The notes below the pieces were generated by a model. It was not told the DNA's origin and made no database searches. It worked only from the letters and a program-made list of their open reading frames with translations. DNA of 6,657 nucleotides from assembly GCA_045642965.1 (NCBI GenBank), contig JAZUJX010000096.1, positions 1-6,657 of the forward strand. Reading direction: 5' to 3'. The DNA is from Equadaptatus sp045642965 (GTDB lineage Bacteria > Synergistota > Synergistia > Synergistales > Synergistaceae). Made by a program: the position numbers and the translations under genes. Shown in pieces: positions 1 to 6,386 of this stretch. Every line of letters starts with the position of its first letter. The stretch's first letter is position 1.

Positions 1-41
1 CCTTTTGTTTCAATCATACCAAGAGCTATTGTATCCTGCAT
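1..41 (-). CDS. eutM: BMC-domain shell protein, EutM/PduA type (N-terminus only, cut by window edge)
   Basis: Only the first 13 codons and two further bases are present. They read MQDTIALGMIETKG if the next base completes a glycine codon, which GG always does. The ALGMIETKG stretch is the hallmark start of hexamer-forming BMC-domain shell proteins (PduA, EutM, CcmK relatives), which tile the flat facets of the microcompartment and provide small central pores. The ATG at 41-39 has a GGAGG ribosome site at 54-50 with 8-nt spacing. It follows the eutE stop by 31 nt, so it belongs to the same operon. EutM is preferred over PduA because of the eut context; the fragment alone cannot separate the two. 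Whether the rest of the gene is intact cannot be seen. Confidence 0.88.
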   Translation of the reverse strand, partial: MQDTIALGMIETK

Positions 42-49
42 TTAAATTT

Positions 50-54
50 CCTCC
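50..54 (-). promoter_or_regulatory. Shine-Dalgarno site of the eutM-like gene
   Basis: GGAGG on the minus strand, 8 nt before the ATG at 41-39. It fixes the start of the truncated shell gene and supports reading this edge fragment as a real gene. Confidence 0.8.
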
Positions 55-72
55 TTGTTGGTATAGTTGTGA

Positions 73-1569
73 CTACGCGCTGAGTCTTTCAAGAATTTTC
101 TTGACTATCGCGTCGATGTCAGCATCACCGAGTCCTGCGGCGCTTCCGCATGAAACCGGTGCCGGAGCTGCGCAGCAGCCCTGTGCCTGGGCAACAGCAG
201 CCTGAATATCTTCAAGCTCCATTTTGCCTACCGCAACGTAACGTCTGTCAAGAAGCTGCATCGGGCCGACGTTTTCCGACGTTGCGCTGCCGCCGATTGC
301 TCCGCAGCCAAGCGTAAGTGCCGGCATAAGACCTGTCGAAGCTCCGATTCCGCCGAACGTTGACGGTGAGTTGACAACGATACGCGATGCAGGAATTCTT
401 GCCGCAAAGTACTTGACAATGTCGTTGTCCTTCGTGTGAAGCGACATTGTGTGACCAGCGCCTTCGTAGTGGAGAAGGTCAACGCAGTGTTCGCATACCT
501 TGACGTAGTTCTCCGCATGGAAGAAACCGAGTATCGTGCTGAGTTTTTCGTTTGAATACGGATGACCGCGGCCGATTCCCTGGTCAACTGCGACGATAAC
601 GCGCGTATCGGCAGGAATCGTTATGCCGGCGAGGTTGGCAACAGTCTGCGGGTCCTTGCCGACGATCTGCGGGTTCATCGTTCCGTTTCCGCGAAGGATG
701 AATTTGCTGAGTTTGTCTCTCTGTTCATCCGTAAGGAAATAGAATTTCTGGCGTTTCATTTCAGCCTGTACCGCGTCGACCATATCGTCGTCGCAGATGA
801 CTGACTGTTCTGAAGCGCAGATTGTACCGTTGTCAAACGTTTTTGAATCAACAATACGTTTGACCGCGAGAGGGATATCAGCCGTGCGTTCGATGTAGGA
901 CGGACCGTTTCCGGGGCCGACACCGATTGCCGGGGTACCTGACGAATAAGCTGCGCGAACCATCGCTGAACCGCCTGTTGCAAGGATCATTGCCGTGTCG
1001 GGATGGCTCATGAGGATATTCGTTGCCTGACGCGTCGGTATTGAAATCGTTGAAACGAGGTTTTCGTTGCCGCCGGCTTCGGCGATTGCCTGACGGATAA
1101 CCTTGACGGCTTCGTCAATGCAGTGCTGTGCGCTCGGGTGCGGCGAGAAAACTATCGCGTTTCCTGATTTGATTGAAATTTCTGCTTTGTAGAAGCAGGT
1201 TGACGTCGGGTTCGTTGACGGAACGATACCGGCGATAACTCCGAGAGGTACTGCGTAGCAGGTAAGACCGAGTTTTTCGTCGTGTCCGATTTCACCGATC
1301 GTCTTCATGTCTTTAATATAGTCCCAAACAAATTTGCTTGCGAATATATTTTTGATTGTTTTGTGTTCAGCTCTGCCAAAGCCTGTTTCTTCCTGTGCAA
1401 GAGCGCCGAGGCGTACTGCGTTTCTTACGCCGGCGTCTGCTATGGCTTTGACTATTCTGTCAACATATTCCTGGCTCTTTGTAGCCAGTTCCTGCTGTGC
1501 CGCTTTGGCTGCGCTCAGAAGAGTACGTACTTCCTGAACGGAAAGCAGGTCCTTGTCGTAAAGCTGCAA
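73..1569 (-). CDS. eutE: CoA-acylating acetaldehyde dehydrogenase, microcompartment-associated, with C-terminal targeting helix
   Basis: 498 residues. It should convert acetaldehyde, CoA and NAD+ into acetyl-CoA and NADH inside the compartment, taking the product of EutBC. Aldehyde dehydrogenase fold signs include IVPSTNPTSTC (115-125), ATGGSAMV (197-204), GVGPGN (216-221) and the catalytic cysteine C251 in NGTICASEQ. The C-terminal part (FGGIG 405-409, TLGCG 419-423, SENVGP 431-436) resembles the dehydrogenase half of AdhE more than enterobacterial EutE. After about residue 462 comes a linker rich in Ala, Pro and Gly with three cysteines (465, 466, 474), then an amphipathic helix DADIDAIVKKILERLSA (482-498) typical of encapsulation peptides. 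Enterobacterial EutE is about 467 residues and lacks this tail. The start is TTG, chosen because AGGAGG lies 7 nt upstream; the stop is TAG. It could also be called PduP-like, but the eut neighbours favour acetaldehyde as substrate. Confidence 0.93.
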   Translation of the reverse strand: MQLYDKDLLSVQEVRTLLSAAKAAQQELATKSQEYVDRIVKAIADAGVRNAVRLGALAQEETGFGRAEHKTIKNIFASKFVWDYIKDMKTIGEIGHDEKLGLTCYAVPLGVIAGIVPSTNPTSTCFYKAEISIKSGNAIVFSPHPSAQHCIDEAVKVIRQAIAEAGGNENLVSTISIPTRQATNILMSHPDTAMILATGGSAMVRAAYSSGTPAIGVGPGNGPSYIERTADIPLAVKRIVDSKTFDNGTICASEQSVICDDDMVDAVQAEMKRQKFYFLTDEQRDKLSKFILRGNGTMNPQIVGKDPQTVANLAGITIPADTRVIVAVDQGIGRGHPYSNEKLSTILGFFHAENYVKVCEHCVDLLHYEGAGHTMSLHTKDNDIVKYFAARIPASRIVVNSPSTFGGIGASTGLMPALTLGCGAIGGSATSENVGPMQLLDRRYVAVGKMELEDIQAAVAQAQGCCAAPAPVSCGSAAGLGDADIDAIVKKILERLSA

Positions 1570-1576
1570 GACAATT

Positions 1577-1582
1577 CCTCCT
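1577..1582 (-). promoter_or_regulatory. Shine-Dalgarno site that sets the TTG start of eutE
   Basis: AGGAGG on the minus strand, 7 nt before the TTG codon at 1569-1567. No in-frame ATG lies nearby upstream, and another TTG at 1574-1572 is out of frame, so the non-ATG start is well supported. A consensus ribosome site with a weaker start codon may tune expression of the enzyme. Confidence 0.75.
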
Positions 1583-1592
1583 GTCTTTTATT

Positions 1593-1635
1593 TGCAAATC
1601 ACTCGGATTTGCACCGTGCGGACTGTGCGTCCGCA
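1593..1635 (-). promoter_or_regulatory. Two tandem perfect hairpins just upstream of the eutE ribosome site
   Basis: In the minus-strand RNA the first stem is TGCGGAC/GTCCGCA (1635-1629 with 1623-1617) around loop GCACA. Three bases later comes TGCAAATC/GATTTGCA (1613-1606 with 1600-1593) around loop CGAGT. Both are perfect (7 and 8 bp) with 5-nt loops. The second stem ends 10 nt before the AGGAGG of eutE. Neither is followed by a run of U, so neither looks like an intrinsic terminator. Possible roles are a processing or stability element that separates eutL from eutE levels, or a protein-binding site. The loops do not match the AnnGnn hexaloop of ANTAR targets. Confidence 0.5.
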
Positions 1636-1751
1636 TCACAAACTTCTCTGCTCTTTTCAGGCTGTCCGCTTTGTACGGAAATGCTTAACAGCGGCAAATC
1701 CTTTTCAAGCATCTTGAATACCGACGGATCGGTATTTGCAATAACAGCCAT
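1599..1751 (-). CDS. Possible small protein in the eutL-eutE gap (50 residues, unrecognised)
   Basis: An ATG at 1751-1749 opens 50 codons ending in TGA, on the operon strand and almost filling the gap. The product starts MAVIANTDPSVFKMLEKDLP, is mixed in charge, and has a potentially amphipathic helix around residues 9-22. Its last 15 or so residues are encoded by the hairpins described at 1593-1635. An in-frame stop lies just upstream within the end of eutL, so it cannot be a longer gene start. There is no Shine-Dalgarno sequence; the ATG is 10 nt after the eutL stop, so translation would need coupling to eutL. I recognise no family. It may be a real small protein, a decayed remnant, or a chance reading frame. 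Confidence 0.3.
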   Translation of the reverse strand: MAVIANTDPSVFKMLEKDLPLLSISVQSGQPEKSREVCDADAQSARCKSE

Positions 1752-1761
1752 CAAATCAGGA

Positions 1762-2418
1762 CTACTGAAGAACTACAGGGTTGTCCGAGCAGTATTCGAC
1801 AGCAGCCGCGAATGCTTCGCATGCGGCTTTGCAGGCTGACTGCGTTCCTGTCATAAGAGCGCCGCCGAAGTTTGTCTCTGAAGGAGGACCGTAGAGTACG
1901 CAAAGGCTGACTTCTGCCGCTTTGAGAGCAGCATCGATTCCGTAGATTGATTCGAGCGGTGCAGCGATAACGTATGCAAGAGCTTCGCCTTCTGCAATGC
2001 CCGCGCCTGCTGAGAGGTAGGAACCTGTGCGTGAAATCGTGTATGCGTAGTATGAGTTGGAGTCGTCGTCGTTTGCTGAAACGAAGTGGCAGACGTTTTC
2101 AACCATGTTCACGCATGCTTTAAGTCCGGCTTTGCATTCCGCAGGGTTCGGTCCGGCGAGGATACCGATAATTTCACCTGCATATTTCTGCGTTGCGTTC
2201 GGTGCGCCCGCGTAGCAGCTTTTTGCATAGACGACTTTAACGTCTGCGGCTTTGGTGGCTTCGTCGAGCGCCGTATAGGTAACATCATCGCAGTCCGACG
2301 TGATCAGTGCGAGTGATCTCTGATCAGGCGTAAGACCGAGTTCTTTTGCGAGTTCTGCATTAACGTTAGGGATGATTTTTGTTGCAAGCACTTTCGCCGG
2401 CAATGGATCTCTCTTCAT
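1762..2418 (-). CDS. eutL: Ethanolamine microcompartment shell protein EutL (tandem BMC trimer)
   Basis: 218 residues, the usual length (E. coli EutL has 219). EutL has two circularly permuted BMC domains and forms trimers that act as hexamer-like tiles with gated pores. Recognisable segments are NVNAELAKEL (18-27), SLALITSDCDDVTY (35-48), GEIIGILAGPNPAE (81-94), SRTGSYLSAGAGI (129-141), PLESIYGIDAALKAAEV (154-170) and PPSETNFGGALMTG (178-191). The acidic residues D44, D45 and E82 lie where ethanolamine is reported to bind in EutL pores; that alignment is from memory. There are nine cysteines (43, 68, 95, 102, 110, 173, 196, 200, 210), more than I would expect. ATG start with AGGAGG 9 nt upstream, 18 nt after the eutC stop. 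Confidence 0.96.
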   Translation of the reverse strand: MKRDPLPAKVLATKIIPNVNAELAKELGLTPDQRSLALITSDCDDVTYTALDEATKAADVKVVYAKSCYAGAPNATQKYAGEIIGILAGPNPAECKAGLKACVNMVENVCHFVSANDDDSNSYYAYTISRTGSYLSAGAGIAEGEALAYVIAAPLESIYGIDAALKAAEVSLCVLYGPPSETNFGGALMTGTQSACKAACEAFAAAVEYCSDNPVVLQ

Positions 2419-2436
2419 AATGTAACCCCTCCTGAA

Positions 2437-3333
2437 TTAGAGTTTAAGGTCTGTGCCGCTGGCTTTTGCATCCAGCATCTTTTTGATGATTTCAGCGATG
2501 TGGGCACCTGCTTCAACAGGCGGGGTGCCGGCGTCGTGAATGTTTGAAACAACCGTACGTCTTGACTCAGGCATACCGACCGTACCTTTGTAGGTGATGT
2601 ATGCTGACATTGAGTTTGCCGTAATGAGTCCCGGGCGTTCTCCGATAAGCACGCAGGTAACGGTTGCGCCGGTGAGTTCCGTAATCTGGTCCATAACGCC
2701 TACGCGTCCGTATTCAACGAAGAACGGCGTTCCGACTTCGATGCCGAAGCTCTGAAGTCCCTGGATGATTGCGGGCATTACGTCGGCGACGTTTGCCTTA
2801 ACTGCGGCTGAGCTGAGTCCGTCTGAAACGTAAAGCTGAACCGTGGGGTTCTTTTTGCATTTCTCTCTGACAGCGGCAACACCTTCGTCGCTGAGCTGGC
2901 GTCCAAGATCAGGTCTCGTCAGATAGGTATCTTTGTCAGCGCATTTCGTCTGTACTGAGAAAAGATTCATCTGGTTGATAAAATCGTGGTCAACCGGTGA
3001 GAAAACCGCATCCTGCGCTGCCGAGTGAGCTGCTCTGAATTCAAGCATCGGGAGCGTAAGATAGCGGGGGCCTGCTTTGCCTATGCCAAGACGCGCCGGC
3101 GAGTGGTTTTTAAGTTCCTGATAACCGACTTTGTCGACAGGGTTCTTGACAAGATACTGTGTGTGAAGGTCAATCTGAGTAACGTCAGGAATCATACCGG
3201 GGTCAACAGTCGTCTGCGCGGCTGATACTGACTGAACTGACGCGGGGGCAGAGGTCTGTGCCGCGGGCGCGTTCACGTTCATTTCTCCGAGTACCTGTTC
3301 AATGATTGCTTTAAGTTCGTTCTGGTCTATCAT
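2437..3333 (-). CDS. eutC: Ethanolamine ammonia-lyase small (light) subunit EutC
   Basis: 298 residues (E. coli EutC 295). With EutB it forms the adenosylcobalamin-dependent lyase that turns ethanolamine into acetaldehyde and ammonia; EutC helps bind the cofactor. Family blocks visible are ARLGIGKAGPRYLT (80-93), RPDLGRQLSDEG (140-151), YVSDGLSSAAV (168-178), GVMDQITELTGA (212-223) and LIGERPGL (229-236). Residues 1-19 form an amphipathic helix (NELKAIIEQVLGEM), followed by an Ala/Ser/Thr-rich linker to about residue 44. In Salmonella the first 19 residues of EutC are known to target cargo into the Eut compartment, so the same role is inferred here. ATG start with GGAGGG 9 nt upstream; the gap from eutB is 18 nt, suggesting coupled production of the two subunits. 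Confidence 0.97.
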   Translation of the reverse strand: MIDQNELKAIIEQVLGEMNVNAPAAQTSAPASVQSVSAAQTTVDPGMIPDVTQIDLHTQYLVKNPVDKVGYQELKNHSPARLGIGKAGPRYLTLPMLEFRAAHSAAQDAVFSPVDHDFINQMNLFSVQTKCADKDTYLTRPDLGRQLSDEGVAAVREKCKKNPTVQLYVSDGLSSAAVKANVADVMPAIIQGLQSFGIEVGTPFFVEYGRVGVMDQITELTGATVTCVLIGERPGLITANSMSAYITYKGTVGMPESRRTVVSNIHDAGTPPVEAGAHIAEIIKKMLDAKASGTDLKL

Positions 3334-3351
3334 TGTCTTCGTCCCTCCCCG

Positions 3352-4722
3352 CTACTTTTTAAGAAAGACTGAGGCGTCGCCTGCGAGGTCAGTAAGATGT
3401 CCGTTCTCTGAGAAGCCCATCTTTTCCATCCACGCATCGAATTCCGCTGTCGGACGGAGACCGAACGTTTCACGGAGTGACTGTGCTTCATGGTAACCGG
3501 TGCACTGGTACATAAGCATGCAGTCGTCGCCCTGCGGAACGCCCATAACGTAGTTGCAGCCTGCAGCCACGAGAAGCGTTGCGAGGTTTTCGATATCGTT
3601 CTGGTCTGCTTTCATGTGGTTCGTGTAGCATGCGTCGCAGCCCATCGGGATACCTGAAAGTTTGCCCATGAAATGGTCTTCGAGGCCGGCGCGCGTAACC
3701 TGTTTTGAGTCGTAGAGATATTCAGGTCCTATAAATCCGACAACCGTGTTTACGATAAACGGATGATAGTGTCTTCCGAAACTGTAGCAGCGGGCTTCCA
3801 TCGTGACCTGGTCCCAGCCGTTGTGGGCCTCTGATGAAAGTTCCGAGCCCTGGCCGGTTTCAAAGTACATAACGTTGGGGCCTGTGCCTGTGCCTCTGTG
3901 AAGAAGCATGTCTTCGCCTTCCGTAAGCATTTCAGGCGTAAGTCCGAATGCTTCGTTGCCCTTCTGTGAACCTGCGATTGACTGGAACATAAGGCTCATC
4001 GGCGCATTGAAACGCGCGACTGCTTCCGTCTGCGTCGTAACGTGGGCAAGAACGGAATACTGCGTCGGAATTTCCCATTTGTTGACAAATTCGTCAAACA
4101 TTTTGAGAAGGCGCGCTACGCTTTCAACCGTGTCGTCAACAGGGTTGAGACCGAGGACTGCGTCGCCGCAGCCAAGGCTGAAGCCTTCCATAAGGGATGC
4201 CATGATACCCTTAGGATCGTCTGTCGTGTGGTTCGGCTGGAGACGTGACGAGAACGTTCCGGGCAGACCGATTGTCGTGTTGCAGTGGGCCGTTACACGG
4301 ATTTTTGATGCTCCGTAAACAAGGTCAAGGTTGCTCATCAGTTTGCAGACTGCCGCAACACATTCGCTCGTGAGACCCTTTGAGGCGCGTTTGATCATAT
4401 CGCCTGTCGTGTGTTCGTCAAGCAACCACTCTCTGAACTCTGCAACCGTCATGTTCTTAAATTCGCTGAAGATTGTCTCGTTGATATCATCCTGAATGAT
4501 ACGCGTTACAGAGTCCTCTTCATACGGAACTGCCGGGGTATTACGAATTTCATTCATCGTAATATTTGAAAGAACAACCTTAGCGGCTACTCTTTCCTCG
4601 GCTGACGCCGCAGCGATTCCAGCAAGTTTGTCACCAGACTTTTCTTCGTTGGCTTTGGCCATTACTTCGCAAATATTCTTAAACTCGTAGTTATGACCAA
4701 ACAACTGTGTCTTGAGTTTCAT
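3352..4722 (-). CDS. eutB: Ethanolamine ammonia-lyase large (heavy, catalytic) subunit EutB
   Basis: 456 residues (E. coli EutB 453), a TIM-barrel catalytic subunit that partners EutC. Residues known in the E. coli enzyme to contact ethanolamine are present: R160 and Q162 in SSRLQPNH, N193 in GLNPVDD, E288 in MYFETGQGSE (E287 in E. coli) and D363 in GCDACYTNH (D362 in E. coli). The one-residue shift implies a single extra residue between 193 and 288. Other family blocks are VTAHCNTTIGLPGTF (143-157), LTEGEDMLLHRGTGTGPNVM (266-285) and VMGVPQGDDCMLMY (392-405). It looks intact and active. ATG start with AGGTGAG 8 nt upstream; stop TAG 18 nt before eutC. Confidence 0.98.
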   Translation of the reverse strand: MKLKTQLFGHNYEFKNICEVMAKANEEKSGDKLAGIAAASAEERVAAKVVLSNITMNEIRNTPAVPYEEDSVTRIIQDDINETIFSEFKNMTVAEFREWLLDEHTTGDMIKRASKGLTSECVAAVCKLMSNLDLVYGASKIRVTAHCNTTIGLPGTFSSRLQPNHTTDDPKGIMASLMEGFSLGCGDAVLGLNPVDDTVESVARLLKMFDEFVNKWEIPTQYSVLAHVTTQTEAVARFNAPMSLMFQSIAGSQKGNEAFGLTPEMLTEGEDMLLHRGTGTGPNVMYFETGQGSELSSEAHNGWDQVTMEARCYSFGRHYHPFIVNTVVGFIGPEYLYDSKQVTRAGLEDHFMGKLSGIPMGCDACYTNHMKADQNDIENLATLLVAAGCNYVMGVPQGDDCMLMYQCTGYHEAQSLRETFGLRPTAEFDAWMEKMGFSENGHLTDLAGDASVFLKK

Positions 4723-4754
4723 GCTGTCTTCTCACCTCTCTAAAAATTTTTCGA

Positions 4755-6191
4755 TTAAGAGTTGAAAACCAACGTCTTAATCACGATGGGCAGAACATGC
4801 CCACCAAAAACCGGTTCGCCAATATCAATGTAATCCCCGCTCCGTGTTCTGATTCCGTCAATACATATTACGGCTTTCGAATGCTTGAGCAAAACGTTCA
4901 GGGCGTGGCCCAGCGCCTTGCCAATGTCATTCTCCACCACCAGTATCAACGGGTACGGGCTCGAAATCACCTCCTCGGCTCCTTTAGTTATAGCTTCTGC
5001 CAAATTCTGAAGCTCTGCAAACTTTCTGAATTTCCATCCCCCGAAGGAAACGGCTATCTGCTCAAGATTTCCGTCCGGCTTAAACAGAGGAATCTGCGAC
5101 CGGATCGACTCTGCTATCTTTTCGAAACTCTCCTCATCCTGCTCCGCTATCTTAAGAACAGGAATATTCTTTATCGGAAGCTGCCCGTCGGCATAGGAAA
5201 TTGTGCTGCCGCTGATTGAAGTTGTGTGTACTCCGGCGCCGACAACCGTCGCGCGTATCGTCTCCAGCGGCTTCACTATTCTTACCTTCTTGAAATACGG
5301 ACATTCCTTAATGGCATCGGCAAGCAGCACGCCGATATCACCGAACTTAAAAACGTCGTTTCCGATTGAATCCCTTGAATAATACGCTTCGGCAACTCCG
5401 CCTGAGAACGTCAGGCACTTAATCGGCGGAACGGAAGCAGGGAAACCTTTGCCGTCGTTCGTGTAAATCCACTGCGGGGCAGGAGCTTCACCGAGCCCGA
5501 GCCCCTCCGCTATAAGATTTGCCATAAGCGCGCAAACCTTGCGGAGCGAAATAACATCGGCGGTATCACCAACGTTAATGTGAATACCGTTATCCTCTGC
5601 CAGTTTTTTAATCTTGCTGTAAATATAGGAAATTCTGCCGTTCTCTATCTTGATAAGACGGCCGCCCACGTCAAGACAGTTAACGCCCTTCAGCTGACCG
5701 AAATCGTATATGGCACAGTTCGTGGTACCGCCGCCGATATCCGCATTGGCATAAACAGTGCGCTCTTCCTTTGACATAACGTCAATGCCGGCGCCGCGCG
5801 CGGAAAGCACCGACTCCAGATCGGGACCCGCCGTGGCAACAACGAAATCCCCCGCCATCTCCGAAAGCGCGTTAAGCACTTCGTTGGCATTTGCCTTGCG
5901 GGCTGTCTCGCCGGTGATAATGACTGCCCCGCTTGTAACCATATCCGGCTGCATCTTTGCCGCCGCATACTCGTCACGGACAATCTTCTTGACAGCCTCA
6001 GCGTCAATCTCCGTAAGAGAACGGAGGGGCGTAAAATAAATCTTGCTTCTGTATATTATCTCGGTATCAACAATTTCAATTCTGGGAAGAACATACTCGC
6101 TCGACTGATTTTCAATCGTAAGCTTGCTGAAAATCAGCTGAGTGGTAGAAGTACCGATATCAATGCCGACGCTCGTAATAATTTCTTTCAT
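4755..6191 (-). CDS. eutA: Ethanolamine ammonia-lyase reactivating factor EutA
   Basis: 478 residues from the preferred start (E. coli EutA 467). EutA is an actin/Hsp70-fold ATPase that exchanges damaged cobalamin in EutBC for intact adenosylcobalamin. The phosphate-binding loops are visible: SVGIDIGTSTTQLIFS (7-22) and NADIGGGTTN (149-158). Further family blocks are SGAVIITGETARKANA (87-102), VATAGPDLESVLSARGAG (118-135), LTFSGGVAEAY (260-270), RATVVGAGVHT (313-323), LILVVENDIGKALGHAL (415-431) and RSGDYIDIGEPVFGGHVLP (450-468). The start at 6191 is preferred over the in-frame ATG at 6206 because GGAGG sits 8 nt before 6191 and overlaps the 6206 codon itself. It is the first gene of the operon after the predicted promoter, and its stop lies 32 nt before eutB. 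Confidence 0.96.
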   Translation of the reverse strand: MKEIITSVGIDIGTSTTQLIFSKLTIENQSSEYVLPRIEIVDTEIIYRSKIYFTPLRSLTEIDAEAVKKIVRDEYAAAKMQPDMVTSGAVIITGETARKANANEVLNALSEMAGDFVVATAGPDLESVLSARGAGIDVMSKEERTVYANADIGGGTTNCAIYDFGQLKGVNCLDVGGRLIKIENGRISYIYSKIKKLAEDNGIHINVGDTADVISLRKVCALMANLIAEGLGLGEAPAPQWIYTNDGKGFPASVPPIKCLTFSGGVAEAYYSRDSIGNDVFKFGDIGVLLADAIKECPYFKKVRIVKPLETIRATVVGAGVHTTSISGSTISYADGQLPIKNIPVLKIAEQDEESFEKIAESIRSQIPLFKPDGNLEQIAVSFGGWKFRKFAELQNLAEAITKGAEEVISSPYPLILVVENDIGKALGHALNVLLKHSKAVICIDGIRTRSGDYIDIGEPVFGGHVLPIVIKTLVFNS

Positions 6192-6199
6192 TGCAGTAT

Positions 6200-6204
6200 C
6201 CTCC
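6200..6204 (-). promoter_or_regulatory. Shine-Dalgarno site that decides the eutA start
   Basis: GGAGG on the minus strand, 8 nt before the ATG at 6191-6189. It overlaps the alternative in-frame ATG (6206-6204), for which no ribosome site is visible upstream (ACAA precedes it). The shorter 478-residue EutA is therefore the likely product. Confidence 0.8.
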
Positions 6205-6237
6205 ATTTGTTGCAGACAAAACCAAAAACTGTTGGCG

Positions 6238-6291
6238 GAACTGCATCGTTCGGCTAATTTTCTCCGGGCAAATGCTCCGTCGCAAAGCCCG
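6238..6291 (-). promoter_or_regulatory. Two small hexaloop hairpins in the predicted eutA leader
   Basis: In the minus-strand leader CGGGC (6291-6287) pairs with GCCCG (6269-6265), enclosing TGC/GCA around hexaloop GACGGA (6281-6276). Thirteen bases later GAAC (6251-6248) pairs with GTTC (6241-6238) around hexaloop GATGCA (6247-6242). Two tandem hexaloops recall the ANTAR-antiterminator targets found in eut leaders of Bacillota, but the ANTAR consensus needs A at loop position 1 and G at 4. Here both loops have G at 1 and G at 4, and the stems are short, so this is only a candidate. Confidence 0.2.
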
Positions 6292-6311
6292 CGTCATCTA
6301 TACTTTGGCAC

Positions 6312-6340
6312 ATTATAACACAACAAACCCAAACGGGCAA
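6312..6340 (-). promoter_or_regulatory. Predicted housekeeping-sigma promoter of the eut operon
   Basis: A perfect -10 box TATAAT (6317-6312) lies 17 bp after TTGCCC (6340-6335), which matches the -35 consensus TTGACA at four of six positions. Transcription should begin near 6304-6306, leaving a leader of about 113 nt before the eutA ATG at 6191. No operator is obvious by eye, but the 10-bp palindrome at 6387-6410 lies about 47 bp upstream of the -35 box, a plausible activator distance. Confidence 0.7.
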
Positions 6341-6386
6341 ATATTTTTACGCCGAATTTTCATAAGTCTGTCTGTCCTCCGCAAGG

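Noticed and set aside
1593..1635. ANTAR dual-hairpin target or intrinsic terminator in the eutL-eutE gap
   Set aside because: The loops are 5 nt (GCACA and CGAGT), not AnnGnn hexaloops, and no U-run follows either stem.
1282..1839. Plus-strand open frame of 185 codons across the eutE start and the eutL-eutE gap
   Set aside because: It lies antisense to two clear genes, has no ribosome site, and its translation is a cysteine-rich, low-information shadow of the real frames.
3908..4318. Plus-strand open frame of 136 codons within eutB
   Set aside because: It is antisense to strongly conserved eutB sequence and shows no protein family features.
4738..4754. AAAAATTTTT palindrome between eutA and eutB as a terminator
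   Set aside because: It is a pure A/T self-complementary run with no GC stem and sits in a 32-nt gap of an operon that must be co-transcribed.
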